From Streptomyces coeruleorubidus (GTDB lineage: Bacteria; Actinomycetota; Actinomycetes; Streptomycetales; Streptomycetaceae): DNA of 64,000 nucleotides. The DNA lies in NCBI RefSeq assembly GCF_008705135.1, contig NZ_CP023694.1, forward strand, positions 7,477,001-7,541,000. Direction: 5' to 3'. A program made the position numbers and the translations under genes. This document shows positions 20,100 to 29,723 of the stretch, piece after piece (position 1 is the first letter of the stretch; each line of letters starts with the position of its first letter). Under the pieces are notes generated by a model. That model was not told the origin of the DNA. It saw only the letters and a program-made list of their open reading frames with translations, and made no database searches.

Positions 20100-22952
20100 T
20101 CAGGTAGAGCGGCGGCCCGCCGCCAGCCGGACGATGTCCACCCGCGAACGGATTCCCAGCTTCCGGTAGACCCGGGTCAGGGTCGCCTCGACGGTCTTCA
20201 CGCTGATGAACAGCCGGGCCGCGATCTCCCGGTTGGTGGCGCCCTCCATCACCAGCGAGGCGACCTGACGCTCCATCGACGCGAGGCCCTCCAGCGCGTC
20301 GAGCGCGACGGGCGGTGCCGGTGAGGCCGGCTCCAGCGCCGCGGGACCGGCCGCGGCGGCCGCGTCGACCTGCCGCAGCCAGGGCAGCGCCCGGCAGCGC
20401 CGGAACAGCCGGGCGGCCTCGTCGTACGACGCCGGCCCCGGCAGGGGAGTCCCGCCGCCACGGGGGAAAGCGGCGGTCTGGGCGCGCAGCCGGGCCAGTG
20501 CGAAGGCGGCCCGCGCCTCCTCCAGGCCGTAGCCCAGCCTGCCGAGCCGGTCCTGAACGGACGTCAGCCGCACCAGGGCGGCCTCGTGTTCGCCGCGGGC
20601 CGCCCGCACCAGCGCCTCGGCCCGGTCGAGGACGGCCAGCACGCTCTCCCGGCCCAGCCGCAGCGCGTGCACCCGTGCCGTGTCGATGACGTCCTGGGCC
20701 TCGCCCGGTTCGCCGATACGCACCAGGGCCTCGGCGAGGTCGCCGTGCCAGCGGCCGCGCGCCGGGTCGTTGATGCCGAGGCCCTGCTCCAGCTCGCGCA
20801 CCCGGCGCAGCGAACGGACCGCGCCCGCCGGGTCCCCGGCCACCGACTGGGCGTAGCCCAGCGCCGCCAGGGCGCGGGACAGGTACATCTGGTCGCCGTC
20901 GACCTCGGCGTGGTCGGCCGCCTCACGGGCGAGGACCAGCGCCCGGTCGACGTCCCCGGCGGAGGCCTCCGCGAGGGAGGCGAGCATGGCCGAGGCGCCC
21001 TCGCCGATCCCGGCGTCCCGGGCGAGCCGCAGGCTCTCGCGGGCCAGGTCCAGGGCCCGGCCGCAGTGCCCGGAGCGCAGTTCCGTGTCGGCGAGGAAGC
21101 GCAGGAAGTGCACCTCGCTCTCGACCATGCCGCGCCTGCGCACCTCGCGCAGCAGCGCGGTGATGGTCGCCCGCGCCTCGGGAAGCTGGTCGCTCATGAT
21201 CAGCCAGCGGAAGCGGGCCGAGCCGGCGCCGTTGTGGTGGCAGGCCACATACGGGTCCTGCGGCTCCCTCAGCGCCCGTTTGACGGTCTCGGGGGCGCCC
21301 GGGTGGCCCATCAGCGTCTCGGTGGAGGCCTGGAAGGACAGCGCCATCAGCTCGGTGCGCCGGTCCTCCCCGCGGGCGGCCAGCTCCGCCGCGTGCGCGG
21401 CCTCCTGCCGGGCTTCGGCGAAATCGCCCTCCACGACCAGACCGCGCCAGGCGAGCTGGTAGTGGACCAGGGCGAGCAGCCCCGGGTCGTCGCCCGCGTC
21501 GGCCAGGACCTGTGGGAAGACGGCGTCGACGTCGCCGAGCGCCTGCCCGGCCGCCTCGATGACCACCATCCAGGCGCGCACCCGCTCCGCGGGCACGCTG
21601 GCCCGGGTCAGCACGTCCCGGGCGATGTCCCGGGCGAGGTCGGCCTCACCGGCGGTGATGGCGTCCTCCGCGGCCTGGAGCCGCCGCTCGTCCGGGCCGG
21701 GCGTGCTGTCCGCCGGGGTGTGCCGGGCTGCGAGCAGCCCGAGCGAGGCGGCCACGGACGGCGCCCCGCGGTCCCGGGCCAGCGCACCGGCCTCCGCGAG
21801 CCGGGCCGCCACGTCCGGGTCGGTGCCGGTGGTCGCCAGGGCCAGGTGCCGGGCCCGCTCGATCGGGTCGGAGGCCGCCGTGGACAGCGCGGCGTGCACG
21901 GCCCGCCGCTCCCGCGCCGGGGCCTCCGCGTACAGCGCGGCCGAGATCAGCGGATGCGCGAACCGTACGGCGGGGCCCTCCGGCTCCGTCGCCAGCAGTC
22001 CCAGGGCGGCGGCCTGGGCGGTCTCGGCCTCGGCGTGCTCCCGGCCGGCCGCGTGCAGCAGCGCCAGCGTGGGACGGGCACCGGCACTGGCCACGAGCAG
22101 GGTGCGGCGCGCCTCGTCGGACAGCATCTCCAGCCGACTCAGCACCAGCGCCCGCAGCGAGGTGGGCACGGGCAGCGGCTCGCCGGGCCGGGGCCGGGCC
22201 GGGCTCTCGGCCAGGGCGCGGCCCAGCTCCAGCGCGAAGAGCGGGTTACCGCCGCTGGTGCGGTGGATGTCGCGGACCGTGGAGCGGGACAGGGGGGTGT
22301 AGCCGCGGTGGTCGAGCAGCGCGGAGACCTGCGTACGGGTCAGCGGGCCCAGCCGGACGGCGAGCGTGTCGGGCGGGGACGCGCGTAGATGGCGGTCGTA
22401 CTCCTGGCCCTCGGTCCGCACCGCGCACAGCATCTGCACGGGCGTGTCGCCCAGCCGGCGGGCGGCGAAACCGAGCAGCTCGGCGCTGGCCGCGTCCAGC
22501 CACTGGAGGTCGTCGGCGACGACCAGCACCGGGCCCTTGGCGGCGAGGGCGCGCAGCGCCGACAGCACGGCGAGGCGCAGGGCGAGCCCGTCGCGCTGGA
22601 GGGTGGACTCGCCGCGCCCGGTGAGGGCGGACTCCAGGGCGGTGCGCTGGGCTGCGGGCAGCGCGCCGGACACCTCGTCCAGGACCAGGCCGAACAGGTC
22701 GGCCAGCGCCAGGAAGGGCAGGTGGGATTCGGACTCGGTGGCCGAGCAGCGCAACACGGTCCGGGCCGCGCCGGCGTAATCCGCGGCCAGTGCCCGCAGG
22801 ACCGTGGACTTTCCAATTCCCGCGGGGCCGTGGAGCAGCACACTTCCGCCCCGGCCGAGCTGTTCGCGTGCCGACGTGAACAGGTCCTCCCGGCCGATGA
22901 CCACGTCGGGGCGGCTCCTGGGAGGCTCCTGGAAGTCCCGTCGCACGGTCAC
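20100..22952 (-). CDS. LAL-type LuxR-family transcriptional regulator (large ATPase)
   Basis: 950-aa regulator. N-terminal AAA/STAND-type ATPase with Walker A 'GPAGIGKST' near residue 47 and Walker B-like 'VLVVADDLQW'; a long helical (TPR-like) middle; and a C-terminal LuxR HTH 'ATNREIAARLFISVKTVEAT' in the last ~60 residues. Such proteins activate secondary metabolism or catabolic genes in response to a ligand. GTG 22952. An AT-rich patch containing TAATAT (reverse strand, 22983-22988) lies in the 203-bp gap upstream and may hold the promoter. Target unknown. Confidence 0.92.
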   Translation of the reverse strand: MTVRRDFQEPPRSRPDVVIGREDLFTSAREQLGRGGSVLLHGPAGIGKSTVLRALAADYAGAARTVLRCSATESESHLPFLALADLFGLVLDEVSGALPAAQRTALESALTGRGESTLQRDGLALRLAVLSALRALAAKGPVLVVADDLQWLDAASAELLGFAARRLGDTPVQMLCAVRTEGQEYDRHLRASPPDTLAVRLGPLTRTQVSALLDHRGYTPLSRSTVRDIHRTSGGNPLFALELGRALAESPARPRPGEPLPVPTSLRALVLSRLEMLSDEARRTLLVASAGARPTLALLHAAGREHAEAETAQAAALGLLATEPEGPAVRFAHPLISAALYAEAPARERRAVHAALSTAASDPIERARHLALATTGTDPDVAARLAEAGALARDRGAPSVAASLGLLAARHTPADSTPGPDERRLQAAEDAITAGEADLARDIARDVLTRASVPAERVRAWMVVIEAAGQALGDVDAVFPQVLADAGDDPGLLALVHYQLAWRGLVVEGDFAEARQEAAHAAELAARGEDRRTELMALSFQASTETLMGHPGAPETVKRALREPQDPYVACHHNGAGSARFRWLIMSDQLPEARATITALLREVRRRGMVESEVHFLRFLADTELRSGHCGRALDLARESLRLARDAGIGEGASAMLASLAEASAGDVDRALVLAREAADHAEVDGDQMYLSRALAALGYAQSVAGDPAGAVRSLRRVRELEQGLGINDPARGRWHGDLAEALVRIGEPGEAQDVIDTARVHALRLGRESVLAVLDRAEALVRAARGEHEAALVRLTSVQDRLGRLGYGLEEARAAFALARLRAQTAAFPRGGGTPLPGPASYDEAARLFRRCRALPWLRQVDAAAAAGPAALEPASPAPPVALDALEGLASMERQVASLVMEGATNREIAARLFISVKTVEATLTRVYRKLGIRSRVDIVRLAAGRRST

Positions 22953-23155
22953 CGCTCCCCTCCGTGTGTCGTGTCCTGGCCAATATTAGGCAACAGCTCT
23001 TTGAATTTCGGACGGACGGCGTGGTGAGGGAAATAACAGCGCAGGTCCGGGCGCGAATTCATGGGGCTCCCGAATGCGGCGGAACAGGCCGGTGGCGCCC
23101 GGCCGGTAACCCGTCGGCATATCGAACGGGCAAGAGTATCGGAAAACATCGGAAA

Positions 23156-23965
23156 CTACGGCAACCATCCCGCCCGGCGCGCGGCGACCACGGCCTCGCC
23201 CCGGGTCCGGGCCCGCAGCCTCCGCATGGCCGACCGCAGATACCCCTTGACGGTCTCGGGCGTCACGCCCAGCCGCTCGGCCGCGACCGCGTTCGTGGCC
23301 CCCGCGGCGACACAGGCCAGCACGTCCACCTCCCGCGGCGCGAGCCGGACCCGGTCCGACGGGACGGAATCGGCCGTCAGCAGGGCGCACGCGTCGAGCA
23401 GCTCGGCCCGCAGCTCAGGATCGGCGATCTTCGGGGCCAGTGCCCGCAGCGCCGCGTGCGCCTCCCGCACCTGCTCACGTCCCACGCCGGCCCCGCCCCC
23501 GGCGGCGAGCGAGCGGGCCTCCTCGCGCACGACCAGCGCCCGCTCCACGTCCCGCGCCGCCTCGACGGCCTCGTCCAGCATGCGCCCGCCCAGCGGCAGG
23601 GCCGTGCGCAGCGCCCCGTACAGCACCCCGCGCACCGAGTGCCGTACGACCACCGGCACGGCCAGCACCGAGCGCAGTCCCTCCACCGCCACCGGGGCGT
23701 CGTACTCGTGGCTGATCTGCCGCGACGCCGAGTAGTCCGTCACCACGCACGGCCGGGCCAGCACCACCGTCTTGCCGCCCAGCCCGTTCCCGGACGTCAC
23801 CACCAGCGAACGCAGGGCGTGCGTCGCCGTGCCGCTCAGTTCGCTGATGCGCATCTGCCGCCCGGCCTCCATCAGGCCGCCGAAGGCGACCGGAAGGCCG
23901 GTGGCGCGCCGCAGACGGAGCAGCGCGTTCCGTATCGCGACCGCGTCGGTCGCGTCTGCTGTCAC
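23156..23965 (-). CDS. LuxR-family regulator with N-terminal GAF-like domain
   Basis: 269 aa. Residues ~10-150 look like a GAF sensor ('SVLAVPVVVRHSVRGVLYGA'). The C-terminal ~60 residues form a LuxR HTH ('LAPREVDVLACVAAGATN', 'LGVTPETVKGYLRSAMRRL'). This layout is common for regulators divergent from acyl-CoA ligase or aromatic-degradation genes. GTG 23965. It is divergent from the ligase pair at 24092, with a 16-bp palindrome between them, and is the probable regulator of those genes. Confidence 0.88.
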   Translation of the reverse strand: MTADATDAVAIRNALLRLRRATGLPVAFGGLMEAGRQMRISELSGTATHALRSLVVTSGNGLGGKTVVLARPCVVTDYSASRQISHEYDAPVAVEGLRSVLAVPVVVRHSVRGVLYGALRTALPLGGRMLDEAVEAARDVERALVVREEARSLAAGGGAGVGREQVREAHAALRALAPKIADPELRAELLDACALLTADSVPSDRVRLAPREVDVLACVAAGATNAVAAERLGVTPETVKGYLRSAMRRLRARTRGEAVVAARRAGWLP

Positions 23966-24003
23966 CTGTTCGCCCCTTCACTACGGCGCCTGTGCGGGCG
24001 CAC

Positions 24004-24019
24004 ACCCCCGTTCGGGGGT
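24004..24019. promoter_or_regulatory. Palindrome ACCCCC-GTTC-GGGGGT in a divergent promoter region
   Basis: Perfect 6+6 inverted repeat, 39 bases from the LuxR-GAF start and 73 bases from the ligase start. Candidate LuxR-type operator; it could also fold as a short hairpin. Confidence 0.5.
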
Positions 24020-24091
24020 AGTGAGACCTGCATCACGGATTACACGATGGTTCGGAGCCGCCCGGCAATGGTCCGGCACCAAGGAGGACGA

Positions 24092-25771
24092 ATGGCATCG
24101 GCGACGGAGGTGTTCCGCAGCGCGCGGGACTTCCTGCTGGAACACCGCGAGGACTACGGCACGGCCTACGAGGGCTTCCGCTGGCCCCGTCCCGACCGCT
24201 TCAACTGGGCGCTCGACTGGTTCGACGAGATCGCGGACGGCAACGCCCGCACCGCGCTGCACATCGTCGAGGAGGACGGCCGCGAGACACAGCTCTCCTT
24301 CGGGGAGATGTCCGTACGCTCGGCCCAGTTCGCCAACTGGCTGCGCGCCCGGGGCGTGCGCGCCGAGGACCGGATCCTCGTGATGCTCGGCAACCAGGCC
24401 GAACTGTGGATCACCGCGCTCGCCGCGATGAAGCTGCGGGCCGTCGTCATCCCGGCCACCCCGCTGCTCGGCCCCGCCGACCTGCGCGACCGCGTCGACC
24501 GCGGCCGGGTCCGGCACGTCATCGCGCGCCCCGAGGACACCGGCAAGTTCGCCGAGGTCCCCGGCGACTACACCCGCATCGCCGCGACCGACGCGGGGGC
24601 CGTGCCCGGGGGCTGGCTGCCGCTGGACGACGCCTACGGTGCCCCCGCCGACTTCACCCCCGACGCCCCGACCCGTGCCGACGACCCGCTGATGCTGTAC
24701 TTCACCTCGGGAACCACCGCCCGGCCCAAACTCGTCGAGCACACCCACACGTCGTATCCGATCGGGCACCTGTCGACCATGTACTGGATCGGCCTCAAGC
24801 CCGGTGACGTGCATCTGAACATCTCCTCGCCCGGCTGGGCCAAGCACGCCTGGTCCAACCTCTTCGCCCCCTGGAACGCCGAGGCGACCGTCTTCCTGCA
24901 CAACTACACGCGCTTCGACGCGGCCCGCCTCATGGCCGAGATGGACCGGGCCCAGGTCACCGCCTTCTGCGCTCCGCCCACCGTCTGGCGCATGCTCATC
25001 CAGGCCGACCTGACGCAGCTGCGCACCCCGCCGCGGGAGGTCGCCGCCGCCGGTGAGCCGCTCAACCCGGAGGTCATCGAGCAGGTCCGCCGCTCCTGGG
25101 GCGTCACCGTCCGGGACGGCTTCGGCCAGACCGAGACGGCCGTGCAGGTCGCCAACAGCCCCGGCCAGCCCCTCAAGACCGGCTCGATGGGCCGGCCGAG
25201 CCCCGGCTACCGCGTCGAGCTGCTGGACCCCGTCTCGGGCGCGCCGGGCGCGAGCGAGGGCGAGATCGCGCTCGATCTGTCGCACCGCCCCGTCGGCCTG
25301 ATGACGGGCTACCACGGCGACGCGGACCGCACGGCGGAGGCGATGGCCGGCGGGTACTACCGCACGGGCGACATCGGCGCGCGCGACGCGGACGGCTACA
25401 TCACCTACGTCGGCCGCGCGGACGACGTCTTCAAGGCGTCCGACTACAAGATCAGCCCCTTCGAGGTGGAGAGCGCGCTGCTGGAGCACGAGGCGGTGGC
25501 CGAGGCGGCCGTCGTGCCCGCGCCGGACGAGCTGCGGCTCGCGGTGCCGAAGGCGTACGTCGTCCTGGCGGCCGGCTGGGAGCCCGGCCCCGACACCGCG
25601 AAGGTGCTCTTCGAGCACTCCCGGGAGGCTCTGGCCCCCTACAAGCGCATCCGCCGCCTGGAGTTCGGCGACCTGCCCAAGACCGTCTCGGGCAAGATCC
25701 GCCGCATCGAACTGCGCGAGGCCACGGCGGCCGGGTCGGACGCCGAGTACCGCGAGGAGGACTTCCGGTGA
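24092..25771 (+). CDS. AMP-dependent acyl-CoA synthetase (medium-chain/acetyl-CoA-synthetase-like)
   Basis: 559 aa, ANL superfamily enzyme that adenylates a carboxylic acid and transfers it to CoA. P-loop-like '[11 protein letters not shown]' near residue 205, 'GFGQTE' motif A5, '[15 protein letters not shown]' and '[19 protein letters not shown]' hinge, and the catalytic C-terminal lysine in '[11 protein letters not shown]'. The length and '[16 protein letters not shown]' start match the AcsM-like medium-chain group. ATG 24092 has AAGGAGG (24081-24087). The stop overlaps the next ligase gene by GTGA. Confidence 0.93.
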   Translation: MASATEVFRSARDFLLEHREDYGTAYEGFRWPRPDRFNWALDWFDEIADGNARTALHIVEEDGRETQLSFGEMSVRSAQFANWLRARGVRAEDRILVMLGNQAELWITALAAMKLRAVVIPATPLLGPADLRDRVDRGRVRHVIARPEDTGKFAEVPGDYTRIAATDAGAVPGGWLPLDDAYGAPADFTPDAPTRADDPLMLYFTSGTTARPKLVEHTHTSYPIGHLSTMYWIGLKPGDVHLNISSPGWAKHAWSNLFAPWNAEATVFLHNYTRFDAARLMAEMDRAQVTAFCAPPTVWRMLIQADLTQLRTPPREVAAAGEPLNPEVIEQVRRSWGVTVRDGFGQTETAVQVANSPGQPLKTGSMGRPSPGYRVELLDPVSGAPGASEGEIALDLSHRPVGLMTGYHGDADRTAEAMAGGYYRTGDIGARDADGYITYVGRADDVFKASDYKISPFEVESALLEHEAVAEAAVVPAPDELRLAVPKAYVVLAAGWEPGPDTAKVLFEHSREALAPYKRIRRLEFGDLPKTVSGKIRRIELREATAAGSDAEYREEDFR

Positions 25772-27366
25772 GCTCGTACAGCCACGGAACCAGCGGAACG
25801 GCTCTGCTCGGCGACACCATCGGGGCCAGCCTGGACCGCGCCGTGGCCACCTGGCCGGACCGTGAGGCGCTGGTCGACGTGCCGTCCGGGCGGCGCTGGA
25901 CGTACGCGCGGTTCGGCGCGGCCGTCGACGAGCTGGCCTCCGCCCTCCTCGCCTCCGGAGTCGCCAAGGGCGACCGGGTGGGCATCTGGGCGGTCAACTG
26001 CCCCGAGTGGGTCCTGGTCCAGTACGCGACCGCCCGCATCGGCGCGATCATGGTGAACATCAACCCGGCCTACCGCACCCACGAGGTCGAGTACGTCCTC
26101 AACCAGGCCGGGATCTCCCTGCTCTTCGCCTCCCTCGGCCACAAGACGAGCGACTACCGGGCGATGGTCGAACAGGTGCGGGGCCGCTGCGCCGGGTTGC
26201 GCGAGGTCGTGTACTTCGGCGATCCGAGCTGGGACGCGCTGCTCGGGCGGGGGACTCCCGGCGCCCGGTTGGACGACGACGGCCTGTCCTGCGACGACCC
26301 GATCAACATCCAGTACACGTCGGGCACGACGGGCTTCCCCAAGGGGGCCACCCTCTCCCACCACAACATCCTCAACAACGGCTATTTCGTGGGCGAGATG
26401 ATCGCCTACACGGAGCAGGACCGGATCTGCATCCCGGTGCCCTTCTACCACTGCTTCGGCATGGTCATGGGCAACCTCGCCGCCACGTCCCACGGCGCCT
26501 GCATCGTCATCCCGGCCCCGTCCTTCGACCCGAAGGCCACCCTGGACGCGGTCCAGCAGGAGCGCTGCACCTCGCTCTACGGCGTCCCGACCATGTTCAT
26601 CGCGGAGCTGAACCTCCCCGGCTTCGCGTCGTACGACCTCTCCTCCCTGCGCACCGGCATCATGGCGGGCTCGCCCTGCCCGGTGGAGGTGATGAAGCGG
26701 GTGGTCAACGAGATGAACATGGCCGAGGTGTCCATCTGCTACGGCATGACGGAGACCTCGCCCGTGTCCACGCAGACCCGGCGCGACGACGACCTGGAAC
26801 ACCGCACCGGCACGGTCGGCCGCGTGCTGCCGCACATCGAGGTGAAGGTCGTCGACCCGGCGACGGGCGTCACCCAACCGCGCGGCAGGGCGGGCGAGTT
26901 GTGCACCCGCGGCTACAGCGTGATGCTCGGCTACTGGAACGAGCCGGAGAAGACCGCCGAGGCCGTCGACGCGGGCCGCTGGATGCACACCGGCGACCTC
27001 GCGGTGATGCGCGAGGACGGTTATGTCGAGATCGTCGGCCGCATCAAGGACATGATCATCAGGGGCGGGGAGAACATCTACCCCCGCGAGATCGAGGAGT
27101 TCCTCTACGCCCACCCCAAGATCCAGGACGTCCAGGTCGTGGGTGTCCCGCACGAGCACTACGGCGAGGAGGTCCTCGCCTGCGTCATCCCCCACGACCC
27201 CGCCGACCCGCTCACCCTGGACGAACTCCACGCGTTCTGCCGGGGCCGCCTCGCCCACTACAAGATCCCGAGCAGACTTCAGCTCCTCGACTCCTTCCCG
27301 ATGACGGTGTCCGGGAAGGTACGCAAGGTGGAGCTGCGGGAGAGGTTCGCGGGCGGGCAGAGATAG
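25768..27366 (+). CDS. AMP-dependent fatty acyl-CoA ligase (FadD-like)
   Basis: 532 aa. Second ANL enzyme of the pair, translationally coupled to the first (GTGA overlap). Motifs: '[18 protein letters not shown]', '[11 protein letters not shown]', '[20 protein letters not shown]', '[16 protein letters not shown]' and the C-terminal catalytic lysine in '[14 protein letters not shown]'. Typical of long/medium-chain FadD-like enzymes (AMP-binding protein family). Two ligases with probably different chain-length preference in one unit suggest fatty acid or branched-acid uptake. The 3' end overlaps the convergent GNAT gene by 88 bases. Confidence 0.94.
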   Translation: MSSYSHGTSGTALLGDTIGASLDRAVATWPDREALVDVPSGRRWTYARFGAAVDELASALLASGVAKGDRVGIWAVNCPEWVLVQYATARIGAIMVNINPAYRTHEVEYVLNQAGISLLFASLGHKTSDYRAMVEQVRGRCAGLREVVYFGDPSWDALLGRGTPGARLDDDGLSCDDPINIQYTSGTTGFPKGATLSHHNILNNGYFVGEMIAYTEQDRICIPVPFYHCFGMVMGNLAATSHGACIVIPAPSFDPKATLDAVQQERCTSLYGVPTMFIAELNLPGFASYDLSSLRTGIMAGSPCPVEVMKRVVNEMNMAEVSICYGMTETSPVSTQTRRDDDLEHRTGTVGRVLPHIEVKVVDPATGVTQPRGRAGELCTRGYSVMLGYWNEPEKTAEAVDAGRWMHTGDLAVMREDGYVEIVGRIKDMIIRGGENIYPREIEEFLYAHPKIQDVQVVGVPHEHYGEEVLACVIPHDPADPLTLDELHAFCRGRLAHYKIPSRLQLLDSFPMTVSGKVRKVELRERFAGGQR

Positions 27367-27800
27367 AAGAGCTCGGGGTCGCCGTCGTCGAGGCCGTGGA
27401 CCAGACCGGCGGGTTGCCAGCCGGCCCTCAGGAGCAGGTGCTGCATGGGCTGGTTGGAGACGTTGGTCGAGGTGAACAGCTTGGGCGTGGTGCACGCGGC
27501 TTCGACGGCCGTGAGAAGCCGTGTGGCCACTCCCTGCCGGCGGGCGGCGGGCGCGACCGTCAGCAGGGTGAGGAAGCCCTGCTCGAAGAAGGTGTACTCC
27601 AGCACGGCGTAGCCCACGGGGCCGCGCGCGTCTTCGGCCAGCAGGGCCCGGCCCTGCTCGCACCAGCGCCGGATGCTCGCGCGGCGCGCCCGGTCTCCCG
27701 CCGCCGCGATCGGGTCGGTCCCGGTCAGTGCCGTGTGGTCCGACGGCTCGGCGTGGCGCACGACGAGCCTGCCGGATTCGATGTCGCCCATGGGGCGCAT
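27279..27800 (-). CDS. GNAT-family N-acetyltransferase
   Basis: 173 aa. Acetyl-CoA-binding motif A is visible as '[20 protein letters not shown]', followed by '[21 protein letters not shown]'. Substrate unknown. The C-terminal ~29 residues lie antisense to the end of the acyl-CoA ligase gene and have no GNAT character, so the ancestral stop may have been lost. Start at 27800 or at the ATG at 27791; neither has a clear ribosome binding site. Confidence 0.75.
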   Translation of the reverse strand: MRPMGDIESGRLVVRHAEPSDHTALTGTDPIAAAGDRARRASIRRWCEQGRALLAEDARGPVGYAVLEYTFFEQGFLTLLTVAPAARRQGVATRLLTAVEAACTTPKLFTSTNVSNQPMQHLLLRAGWQPAGLVHGLDDGDPELFYLCPPANLSRSSTLRTFPDTVIGKESRS

Positions 27801-27847
27801 CGTGGCAGCAGTGCGGGCCGGGCCGCGCGCGGATTACCGCGGCTGGG

Positions 27848-28352
27848 TCACAGCGGTGCGCGCATGCACACGCGAGGCCGGCGGTCGAGGCCGTGTGCGG
27901 CCTCCGTCGCGCGGATCTCGCGCAGGCCGGGGGTGAGCTCGGCCTCCGTGAGGGTGCGGAAGCCGAGACGGGCGTAGTAAGGGGCGTTCCACGGAACCTC
28001 CGTGAAGGGTGAGCGTCAGGGCTGCCAGGCCCTCCTCGCGGGCCCGTTCTGCGGCGTACGCGAGGAGGACACGGCCCACGCCCCGGCGCGCGGCGCGCGG
28101 GTGGACCGAGACCTGCTCGATGTGCAGGGCGCCGTCCACGGGTTCGGCGACGAGGTACGCCACCGGGTCCTCCCGCTCGTCCACGGCGACCCAGCAGCGG
28201 CCCGCCCCGCGGAAGCGTTCCAGCTCGTCGAGCGCGGGCGGTTCGTCGTCGGCGATCTCCGGCATGCCGAGGTCGCGGAAGGGGAGTCCGGCGGCACGTT
28301 CGATGTCCTGGAGGGCGGGGAGTTCGGCGGCGGTCGCGGGGCGGATACGCAT
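27848..28352 (-). pseudogene. GNAT-family N-acetyltransferase broken by a one-base frameshift
   Basis: From ATG 28352 ('MRIRPATAAELPALQDIERAA') the frame gives a normal GNAT N-terminus and motif A 'VSVHPRAARRGVGRVLL', then shifts after 'AALTLT'. Removing one C from the CCC run at 28007-28009 restores the expected end: 'FTEVPWNAPYYARLGFR' and on to a stop at 27848. The continuing original frame instead gives an Arg/Pro-rich tail running past 27848. Either a recent pseudogene or a base-calling error. A complete protein would be about 168 aa. Confidence 0.8.
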
Positions 28353-28440
28353 GGGGTGAGTATGCGACGCGGTGCGTATGGGGTCCCTGTGGCTACTCTC
28401 GTCCCTCCAAACCGACTTGAACCGCAAGAGGGAGCAGACC

Positions 28441-29232
28441 GTGCGCAACGCCGCCGTGACGCCCGAGGGCGACCGGATCCGCTGGGTCGAACTGCCGGGA
28501 CAGGAACCGCCACGCGTCTACGTGCACGGCCTGGGCGCCACATCGCCCGCCTACTTCACGGAGATAGCGGTCCATCCCCTGCTGGCCGGCCACCGTTCGC
28601 TGCTGATCGACCTGCTCGGGCACGGCATCAGCGACCGGCCGACGGGCTTCGACTACACCCTGGAAGCACACGCCGACGCGCTCGCCGCGGCGCTCACCAC
28701 GGCGGGCGTCACCGGGGCGGAGCTGATCGCGCACAGCATGGGCGGCTCCGTGGCCATCGTCCTGGCCGCCCGGCATCCCCACCTGGTCTCCCGCCTGGTC
28801 CTGGTCGACGCCAACCTCGACCCGGTACCGCGCGCCACCGGATCGTCGGGCAGCAGCGGGATCGCCGCCTACACCGAGCAGCAGTTCCTGGCGGGCGGGT
28901 GGGAAGAGGTCCGCGACCGCGTCGGCCCCCACTGGTGGTCCACGATGCGTCTGGCCGGCCGGGAAGCCCTGCACCGCAGCGCGGTCCACCTCGTCCGCGG
29001 CACCGTCCCCACCATGCGTGAACTCCTGCTGGACCTGAAGATTCCCCGGACCTTCCTGCTGCCCGAGGCCGACGGCCCGCTCCCGGGCACCGACGCACTC
29101 ACCGCAGCCGGGGTGTCCGTCGTCGCGGTCCCGGACTGCGGACACAACATCATGCTGGACAATCCGGAGGCCTTCGCCCGCGCCACCGCCGCGGCGCTCA
29201 CGGACTCCCGGTTCGTCCGGCGGGCGATGTAG
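28441..29232 (+). CDS. Alpha/beta-fold hydrolase
   Basis: 263 aa. Nucleophile elbow 'AHSMGGS' with Ser99, oxyanion region 'VHGLGATSPAYF' and C-terminal 'VPDCGHNIMLDNPEAF' containing the catalytic His. No signal peptide. Likely esterase or lipase of unknown substrate. GTG 28441 is chosen with GGGAG upstream; an earlier frame start at 28372 adds residues without homology character. Divergent from the broken GNAT gene. Confidence 0.87.
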   Translation: MRNAAVTPEGDRIRWVELPGQEPPRVYVHGLGATSPAYFTEIAVHPLLAGHRSLLIDLLGHGISDRPTGFDYTLEAHADALAAALTTAGVTGAELIAHSMGGSVAIVLAARHPHLVSRLVLVDANLDPVPRATGSSGSSGIAAYTEQQFLAGGWEEVRDRVGPHWWSTMRLAGREALHRSAVHLVRGTVPTMRELLLDLKIPRTFLLPEADGPLPGTDALTAAGVSVVAVPDCGHNIMLDNPEAFARATAAALTDSRFVRRAM

Positions 29233-29266
29233 TCCTTCCGCTCGCTCCACTCGTTCCACGAACTCG

Positions 29267-29674
29267 TCAGGCGGGCACGCGCTCCGGGTCGGCACCGTCG
29301 AAGGGCGGGTAGGTCCGGTCGCTCACGCGCTCGGCCGCGTCGATGTAGTCGGCGAGAGCGTTCCGGGACCGGGCGAGCGCGGCCATCTGATCGTCCAGCC
29401 GGCGCAGCCGCGACCGCATCGCGGCCAGCAGTTCGGGACACCCGAGCAGCTCCGGGGCCTCTCCGACCGCGCAGGGCAGCAGATAGGCGATGTCCTCGGA
29501 CGATAAGCCGGCGCCGAGCAGGTGGCGGATCTGTCTCACCCGCAGTACGGCGTTCTCGTCGTACTCGCGGTATCCGTTCGTGCCGCGGTCCGCCTCCAGC
29601 AGGCCCTGGGCCTCGTAGTAGCGCAACTGATGGGCGTTGACGCCCGTCCGGCGACTCAGTTCCCCGATACGCAT
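29267..29674 (-). CDS. MerR-family transcriptional regulator
   Basis: 135 aa. N-terminal winged helix 'MRIGELSRRTGVNAHQLRYY' and 'EADRGTNGYREYDENAVLRV', then a dimerisation coiled coil. The C-terminal sensor is short, with single cysteines (e.g. 'LLPCAVGEAPELLGCPELL') but no clear metal-site pair. Divergent from the oxidoreductase gene at 29724 with a 49-bp gap; it probably controls both genes by the MerR mechanism of distorting a long-spacer promoter. Confidence 0.9.
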   Translation of the reverse strand: MRIGELSRRTGVNAHQLRYYEAQGLLEADRGTNGYREYDENAVLRVRQIRHLLGAGLSSEDIAYLLPCAVGEAPELLGCPELLAAMRSRLRRLDDQMAALARSRNALADYIDAAERVSDRTYPPFDGADPERVPA

Positions 29675-29685
29675 CGAAACCTCAC

Positions 29686-29717
29686 TTGACCTTCACACCG
29701 GTATCAACGTTGACGAT
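29686..29717 (+). promoter_or_regulatory. MerR-type long-spacer promoter, probably giving a leaderless mRNA
   Basis: TTGACC (29686-29691) is a good -35. The best -10-like hexamer GACGAT (29712-29717) is 20 bp downstream, the overlong spacing used by MerR regulators. A 10-bp palindrome TCAACGTTGA (29704-29713) lies at its right edge. Transcription would start at or next to the ATG at 29724, where no ribosome binding site is present. Confidence 0.55.
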
Positions 29718-29723
29718 GCTGCC

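Noticed and set aside
28869-29441. Reverse-strand 190-aa frame over the hydrolase gene
   Set aside because: Antisense shadow of a well-supported hydrolase.
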